Shown here piece by piece: positions 33,501-42,500 of a stretch of 64,000 nt of DNA. The stretch spans positions 16,016,501 through 16,080,500 of the forward strand of contig NC_079321.1 of NCBI RefSeq assembly GCF_029931775.1, given 5' to 3'. The stretch comes from Euleptes europaea (taxonomy: Eukaryota; Chordata; Lepidosauria; Squamata; Sphaerodactylidae). Position numbers and translations under genes: made by a program. A model generated the notes under the pieces. It saw only the letters and a list, made by a program, of their open reading frames with translations. It ran no database searches and was not told the origin of the DNA. Each line of letters starts with the position of its first letter. The first letter of the stretch is position 1.

Positions 33501-36500
33501 TTTTAATTGCTGTTTTTCCTTTCGTTACTTTTTAATGTTTTTGTATGACTTATTGTAATGTAATGGGGTTGAGATCACTGTATTATTGTTTATTACATAG
33601 TTTACTACCTCATTTATATAGAGAGGCAAATATTTTAAATGGTTTCAAAGCAAACAACAGAAGCCTGTGATACCCTTTACTGTTAGTTTTATTGCAAAAG
33701 ACCCCAAAAGCTCTCAGCAACTGACAGAGTTGACTGCCTCTCTTGGTGTATCCCCCAAAGGACATTAAGATCGTCCGATGAGAATTTACTGGTGCTCCCT
33801 GGCCCTAAGAGAGTGCGGCTGTCCTCAACAAGAGCCAGGGCTTTTCGGCCCTGGCTCTGGCCTGGTGGAATGCTCTGCCTGGTAACATCAGGGCCCTGCG
33901 GGACATGAAAGTGTTCCGCAGGGCCTGCAAGACAGAGCTCTTCCACCAGGCCTACAACTGAGGACATCAGCCTATACCATCTTTACTGGCCTCCCCACCT
34001 TCCCTCCTTGAATGGGAATAATGCAGACTGAAGGTTTGCCACCTGTATGATACCTACAGTTTATTTAGGATTTAGTGCGCCATTATGTTGGGGTTTTAGA
34101 GTTTTGTTTGGTTGTGTTAATTATTATATATTGAACGTTTGTGTTTTTAAACGATGTTACCCGCCCTGAGCCGGCTTGCTGGGGAGGGTGGGCTATAAGG
34201 ATGGATGGATAGATCGATAGATAGATGAGAAAGGTGCCTGCATGACGGAAGGAAAGTTTGGCTGCATGAAGCACGAGCAAGACAAAGAATCTGAAAAAAA
34301 AATGTTTCCTGTGGCTTCAGTTGTGGGATGGGGATTTGGAAGAGTCAGTTTGATCCCTATTTTTTGATCAGCAACAGCACTCTGCTTCTGCCTTGGATGA
34401 TGGTCAGTCTTAACATTCTGTCCGAATCATATGTCTGTCTTGGCTTTTCCCCCAGGAACGGTAGTGCCAGAATAGTCTCCAATGTCATTATAGATAAAAA
34501 GGAGGAAGAGGAGGAGGAAGATGACCAGTTTGTGGTGGAAGCATCGTCAGAGGTGCCTGAACTGACAGAAATGGCAACGGTTAGTTGTGGAACATCATTG
34601 TTTAAATAAGAACTGCAAGTATCCATGGGTGGCATCCATTGTTTTGCTTCCTCTTCTTCTGAAGAGGGTGCCAGTACATTTCTTTTTACTTCATTAGGTA
34701 ATCTGGTCTAATTTCAGGAAAACTTATGCAACAGAGATCGCTTTGATTTGAAATTTAAAAAAAAAACAGTTGTAATATACAGCAGTCCTCCATATGTGAG
34801 CTGGTAATCAGGTTGTTAGTCACTCCGTTATAGAGCAGAGATAGAGCTCATTGCTGACTCCGGTTTATTATTAAGAATTTTCTGCCTTAGAAACATGCAA
34901 CCTGTTTAATCATAGTAAATTAAAGCTTCTTTATATCTTCTTTGCTGATTCACAGGAGGCAATGGTAGAGTTGGAAGGGGATGAGAAACATGGTAAGTGA
35001 GTTGTTTGGATAGGATTTTTGAGGGGTTTTTCCCCTGACATTTGTCAGTAGATGAAACTAATTCCAGAGGGAAATATATATGACAATCTCATTATTTTTT
35101 TCTCATTATTTTTTTCTTCCTCCTTCTCCTGCTCAATGCATCTCAACCTGGTCACTGATCACATTCGATCACATATTCCTTCATCTGCCTCTTTCACATA
35201 ATTCTGTTGTGTGTCGATCCTGCTTTTTTTGTTCTCCTTTTCCTGCTTGTACCCTGAGCAAACTTTTAACAAGTGCACATTTCTTTATTCTCCTGCTTGC
35301 TTGCTGTTCTTGCCCTTAATGAATGTTGGCACACTCTCTGTAGGTAAAATAATGGGAAGGACTCTGTTTACGACTCTGTTGGATAGGGTACCCAGAAGGT
35401 GGCCTTGTCTAAAATCTCTCTCTCTCTTTAGAGTGATGATTATTTGGGGAGCATGTTTAAAATGAGGAAAGTGCACATAAATAATTCTGACTGAAACACT
35501 GTTTTTCTATACTACTACTTGTATTTATTAAAAAGAAAATGTTTACAAAGTATTAAGCTTTTGATACCTTACCGATCCAGGTAAAATTTATCTAGTTTTG
35601 GATGATAGATGCTGGAGATGTTCTCTGCTCAGAGGGACAAAGGGCATCTTCAAGATGGGTGTTTCTTTTTCCTCTTAGCTCGGGAGGCAGGAATTAATAT
35701 TTAAATTTTTCCTGGCTTCTGAGGGTAAACGCCCCCTATAGCCAGTTCTATTTCCTGCCTTGATCGGGAGAGCAGCCTTTCGCAGCTCTCAGCTACTAGG
35801 AACAGAAAATCTCGAGCCTTACTTCTAATCTTATCTACCTTATACCTAATTTTTTATTCTTACTATTACTATTCTTATCTGCTACTATTATTCTCCTATC
35901 CGTTTGGGAGATAATTTAATTAAAAGGGACAAGGGAGATAATTTAATTTAAAAAGGGATCCCTTCCCGCCAAAACAAAATGGCGGATCGTCAGGACGACA
36001 ATTACATTGCCTCAGCCGATTTGGATCCTAGCCTGCTAATGGCTATGCCTTATCCATCCGAGGCCATCCAACCCTCCACAAGTCAGCAAATTGACTTGAG
36101 GGTTAAAACTAAAAGAAAAACGGTGCAGAAAGCGCAAAAGGGCCGTCTCGGCTGGCAACAAGCGCGCAAAACGCCTCATCGAAGCAGCCCGCTCTGTAGC
36201 CACGCCGCAACGAAGCAGAGGAAAGTCCGTGGCGGCAGGCGGCTCGAAGAGTTCAGTGGAGTCTGCCGCTTCCTCTTCAAAGTTCCTGCGGGTGCAAAGC
36301 CCGGAGTACGGCAACTCGCCTTTGTCTAGGGGCACTCCGGCATCAGGCGCGAAGCTCGCGCCGGCACCAGACACCCACTCCCTGCAGCTATTCAGGGAAC
36401 AGGCCCAGGAGGCTGGCGGCTCGCCTTTGCCTTGTGCCATTTCGTCCCTAGGCAGCTCGCCTCTGACTCAAGGACGACAAGCGGCAGCGGAGACTGCGTC

Positions 36501-39500
36501 TACGGGTACGATCTCCTTTCCCCCACTGCAGGACGGAGGTCTAGCCTTCCTAAAAGCAGAGCTCTCTTCCCTTATTAGGGACGCCTTCACTGAAGGTTTG
36601 AGAGCAGCTCAGCCCACTCCTGTACCGAATTACCCAGTCCAGGGAGTTCAAAACCAAGTCCATTCCAGCTTGGGACCCCATCCAAACCAACCTGTTACAG
36701 GCACTATTACTGGGACCTCATATAGGAAGGGCAAATGGCCCACTAAAGTGGCCCTTAAAGACAGCTCTGTGCAGCAAACCATGCAGGGGGAAGAAGGGGA
36801 TGATTCTGTGTACTCAGGAGACGATAACAATGAAAGGGAAGAAGGAGAATTCAGTTCCGATGGGGAAGATATTATTGAACAGCCTAAACAATCCAGAGTG
36901 TTTAGCGCAGAGGAATTTCCTCTATTATTATCAAAAACACTGGCTGCCCTTGACGTTTCAGATGACTCTGAATCTCTAAACCCTCAGAGTAAAAAGGGAA
37001 CAAAAGAGTTTTTTCACATGCATGACACCCAGACAGAGTGGTGCCAGTACCAGACTACTTTTTGTCCCTCATGAAGTCAGAGTGGGAAAAACCCATGGCT
37101 TCAAAACAGTGGCCTCTAAGGTCTAAAAAGTTCTACAACTTAGACCAAAGCACCTCAGACATACTCAAGGTTCCCCCGGTGGAAACACCAGTCACTGCAC
37201 TCCACACATCAGAGCTAGTTACCGAGGGAGATCAGACCTTGATCAGGGATCCTGCTGACAGAAAGGCAGAGCTAGCTTGCAAAAAATCCCACGAGGCTTC
37301 AGCACTGGTGACATCAGCACTAGTGTCTAGAGCAGCAATAATTTGGGCCAGAAAATTAACACAGCTCATTCCACGAGGAAAAACAGGCCTGCAAAGGTGT
37401 GTCTAGACTCTTAAGAGCAGTATCCTTCCTGGCTGACTCAACATTAGACACAATGACATACGCAGCCAGGGCCATGGCAACCACAGCAGCAGCAAGGAGA
37501 GCCCTTTGGCTCCGCCCATGGCAAGTGACCCACCGATCAAAATTGGTTCTAATGGGTTTTCCCTATCAAGGGAAAAGACTGTTTGGGGATAAATTAGACC
37601 CCATATTAGTGGAAACTAAAGACAAGAAGAAAGCATTACCTAAGAGCCTTCAGAAGGAATACAAAAGTCAGAACTTTACTCCATTTCGATCATACCATAC
37701 GTTACAAAGGTTTAGACCAGACCAACGTAGAAGCCAATGGAACCAGAACCGTAACTCCTTTCGGAGAGGAGGAACGTTCAGTAGAGGTTCAAAGTTTACC
37801 ACATTCCAGGGTGACAAAGGGAATAAACCTGGTCGCCAAACAAAACAGTGACGCCACAATTCAGTCTGTGGGAGGAAGGCTCAATCTTTTTCAACCACAA
37901 TGGTCAACCTCCCAACCGGACCAGTGGGTACTGAACAGGGCCTGCAGAGCTTCAGGTAACAAGTCCGAGGGAAAGACATACTGATCAGGAGAGACAATGT
38001 GGCCGCAAAGGCACATTTAAACAAGCAGGGGGGATCCAGATCATCAACACTTCACAAGGAAGCACTACCGATACTGCAGTGGGCAGAGTCCAATCTAGCA
38101 TCACTCTCTGCGGAACGCATACAGGGAGTCACCAATGTACAGGCAGATTGGCTCAGCAGGGAGACGATCAGCGAAGCGGAATGGTCTCTCCACACAGTTA
38201 TTTTCCATTGCATCACACAGAAATTCGGAACGCTACAAATTGAACCTTTACTCGTCATCTGATGCCGCTTTCGGCAGATGAGTATTGAAGAGCATATTAC
38301 AGGACGTCTAACCCTCCCAGGGCGGGGACTGCTCTTGTATGTCCCATCTTGAAGATGCCCTTTGTACTCTGAGCCGAGAAAGAGCCTTGGCTACTTACCA
38401 TGAAGGCTTCTTCTGCTCAGAGGGACGAAGGGCATCTTGCCCTCCCAGACGTCCATCAATAGTTGCGTTCTAATTTATAGATTTTTAAAGTTCAAGGTTG
38501 TCTATTTGAAATTCAGAGTTCATGAAAATACTGTTTACAGTATAATAACGAATAACATGTTTCTTAGCTTTTTCTACTAATCTTCTAAGGCTTGGAAAGT
38601 TTTATAACTGGCTATAGGTGGCGTTTACCCTCAGAAGCCAGGAAAAATTTAAATATTAATTCCTGCCTCCTGAGCTAAGAGGAAAAGGAAACACCCATCT
38701 TGAAGATGCCCTTCATCCCTCTGAGCAGAAGAAGCCTTCACGGTAAGTAGCCAAGACTCTCTCTTTTTAGAGAAAAATTACGTTGCTGTTGAACTGATGG
38801 TAGGTTCAAATATATGTCATAGCCAATTGAATGTTATAACATGATCCATTGCCTGGAGATGGGAGAAAGCAGCAGTGCCCGTTAATCTGGAATTTATTGG
38901 CAGCTGCTTAAATATTGGCAGCAAAATATAGGCATTGTCCAGAAATTGCCTCTGTTATCATTTGGCCTTGTTAAAACATAGAACATCACAGAAACTACCA
39001 AATTACAGACTTGGTTGATAAGCATGAAAATATAATAAAAGGTCTATAATAAAATAAATGCTGGGGCCATTTTAATGCCCTCCCATCTGATCTTCTTGAA
39101 GGCAGATACGCCCGTATCCCTTATGAATTTCGCCTCTGTCCTTGTCAATCTGGAATGGTGGAAACAGTAGAACATGTTCTTTTATACTGTTCATTCTATG
39201 AAGATATTCGCAATATCCTTATCAGTCCAATTTTGGCTAGCTTCCCAGACAGAGCTAGAGATAGTTATACTACTCTTTTACTAGATGATCGTGTGAATGA
39301 CATTACCTACCAGGTTGCGAGATTTTGTGCCAGGGCATGTACAATAAGGCAGAAGAAGATGTCATAATGTTCCACGTGATAAATAGACTATTTTGTTAAG
39401 AGCCGTTATAATTAAATTCTTCTTTTAGCTGATCAAATTTTAGACATTATTTTAACTATTTATGATTTTTTTATGTAAGCTGGTCTTTGACCGTAATAAA

Positions 39501-42500
39501 TAAAATGAATGAATGAATAAATGCTGCTACAGTCTCTCTGACTGTGGATGCACGAGTTAGCCAAATTGTCCTTTCTGCCTCCCTTTATTATTCTTTAGCA
39601 ACCAAAACAATATCATAAAGACTTTAGAAAGAGTCAATTCTGTGGCCTTCAGAAAGGGTATTTTGCTACAATTTGGTGTTCAGAGGGAAACTGTTTGTTT
39701 TACAAATGAGAATTATTTCAATATGTTAGCTTAAGAACTTTTAATCTCTCCCCCACCCCAGTAAACTAAATTTTGATCTCTGACAGGTGGGCTTGTCAAA
39801 AAAATATTGGAAACAAAGAAAGATTATGAACTGTCACAGGCTCCAAAATCTGCTGAGAAGGTAATGCACTAATTCGGAGTGTTGTACTTGGGAGTGTTTT
39901 CTGTGCAGGGCTATTTTCCCGTTGTTGCATAATTATGTATCCTGCAAAGTAAAACTAAACATGTTGACAGTTTTGCCAATGTTTTTAGTACCGGTTATCA
40001 AAGTGTCTGCCATGAGGTGCCTTTGTAAATACCCACTGAAATCTGCCTCCTGCCCTGCCTTCATCACATCTTTTAGCCCACAATCTCTTGCCTTATAACC
40101 AACAAAGGTCCTTATTGTTTTATGTATTAAATGTATAAAATATTTTTAATTGCTGCACTCCCCGAGCTCTTTCTGGAGCCACTAGCGGTTAGACTTAGCT
40201 TAGGGAAACTTGAGCTCACGTCTCTTCCCCTGCCATGAGGCTCTCTAGGTGACCTTTTGTGGAGGGGGAATGATTGGCCCAACTTACCTAAGAAAGTTGT
40301 TAGGGGATAAGAAGGGACACTGTGCTGTTGGACGGGTGAGATAAATACCATAATAAATCAATTCCAAAGTCTTTGTTTACTAACCTCTGTGAAGGACAGC
40401 GTTTTGAGCAAGGCCCTGCTTGGAGAGCAAAGACACCGGAATGGTGTAGTGCTGGCCTGGAACTGGAGACACTAGAGTTCAAACTTCCCCCTCAGCCATG
40501 AAGATGACTAGCTGACCCATGGCCAGTCATTCTCTTTCAACCTTATCTATCTAGTGGTAAAATAAAGGAGGAGGGAACTGTGTATCATCATTGCAGCTTC
40601 TGTGCAGTCCCACATGGGAACTGTGCACGGGCAGGCCCGCTGCAGAAAATTCTAGAGCTTCTTCAGTTGTGTGGTGCTCCCTATTCCTCCAAAGGACTTT
40701 TCCTGCCTTGCAGAGGGGAGCACTTCCTTCCTTTCTCTCTCTGCTACTCCAGAGAAAAGACATGTTTTCTCCTAGCTCTTCCCTGCCTTTTTCATCTTCC
40801 TTCTGCTTTTGAAAAGATGCGGTGGCTCAGGAAGGCCTGTTTGACAGGTGGACCTACTTCAGTGGGACGGTGCTGCAATCTGAAGACTCCTCCCTGCGCC
40901 TTCTCTGGTAGGCGAGGAGTACAAAGTCTCCTGCTGCCCAGTTTGCAGGCAGTTTACACCCAAGTACTCCGGGCAGCATTTTAGGAGAAACAGCTCCCTG
41001 GGGAGCCTCTTCATCTCCTCCCAGCACCGTTTGGTTCTGAGGCTCTCCTTGAAAGAAACAACCATCTTTGCTGGCAATGACGACTTCTCAGGCACCAGGG
41101 GGTGCCTCATAGTTTATTCTGCTTCGATGTTTAGACTATATATCTTAGGGACTTTCTATTTCAGTCACACACTCTCCTCACTTCTCTCATCAGCATCTTC
41201 GATGCTGAAAGCTAGGAGCCACACGCCGCTCTGCGTGCAGGCCTTCCACACCCACACAATGGGGTGGAAAGCAGATACCTTTTTATACTTAGAAACCTAG
41301 AAAGTTAGATTAGATTAGTGGACTTGTCTTGTCTTTTTCTATCAGAAGTGTTTTAGTTTGATTAATAAATGAGTTTTAGTTTGATTAGCAGAAAAGCCTG
41401 ATGAGTTTTCTTTTGTTCCTGTGAGCTCACACACGTGGGATTCTGCTGTTGCTGTAAGCTCAAGGCTGCTTACAAAGTAAAACAGAGTGAGTGTGGTGCA
41501 GTGGTAAGTGTCACGCTTGAGTCTCCTCTCTGCTGTGGAAGCTTACTGAGTGACCTTGGGCCAGTCACACACTTTCAAACTATCCTACCTCCCATGGTTG
41601 TTGTAAGTATAAAATAGGGAAGAGAAGAAGAGTTGGTTTTTTATACCCTGATTTTCTCTACCTTTAAGGAGTCTCAAACTGGCTTACAATTACAATCTCT
41701 TCCCCTCCCCACAACAGACACCTTGTGAGGTACCGTAGGTGGCGCTGAGAGAGTTCATAGAGAACTGTGACAGGCCCAAGGTCACCCAGCAGGCTTCATG
41801 TGTAGGAGTGGGGAAACAACCCGGTTCACCAGATCAGTCAATTGCTCGTGTGGAGGAGTGGGGAGTCAAACCCGGTTCTCCAGATTAGAGTCCAAACCGC
41901 TCTTAACCGCTACACCACGCTAGCTCTCATCAATGCAGGGATGGAGGAGACAACAGCAAAGGCAGGATGAAGCAAGGAAGTGGAGGAAGGAGGCATGGAA
42001 AAGAAGTAGGGCAATAGAATTTCCCCACATCTGCGAGTTCTTCATAGGCCTTCCGCCTGTCATATTTCTCTGCTTCTCCCTTATGTTTTCTGTCACACCA
42101 CATCACTACTTGCCAAAAACATTTGTGAACTACTAATCTGGTAATTGAACCTAATGGGAATCAAACATGGAAGGCAAGCAAGCTTATTCAAAACAATTTT
42201 AAATTTCAAGGATTCAGCAAATATATTTCGAATACTGAGATTGAGAGGATTTTCCTCAGAATTGAGTTCTTTCTAGATAATTTATGAGCACTGCAGGTGT
42301 TTTCCAATGAAAGCATTATGGTAGGATAAGCAATCACTACTAAACTTCTTTTTCTTTGTACAGATCTTTCTTTAGAAATTTGGCATTTGGTTCCATTCCT
42401 ACTGGTATTTGTTGAACGCATCTATTTTTATTGTATTATTTTGTTTCCAAAATATTCCTCATGTTTAGTTCGCTCCTTAACGATGCATACCTTTTCCTTT

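Noticed and set aside
35979-37851. Long open frames as a host gene nested in TRAF3IP1
   Set aside because: They lie between DIRS-type terminal repeats and have a gag-like composition; treated as a fossil element.
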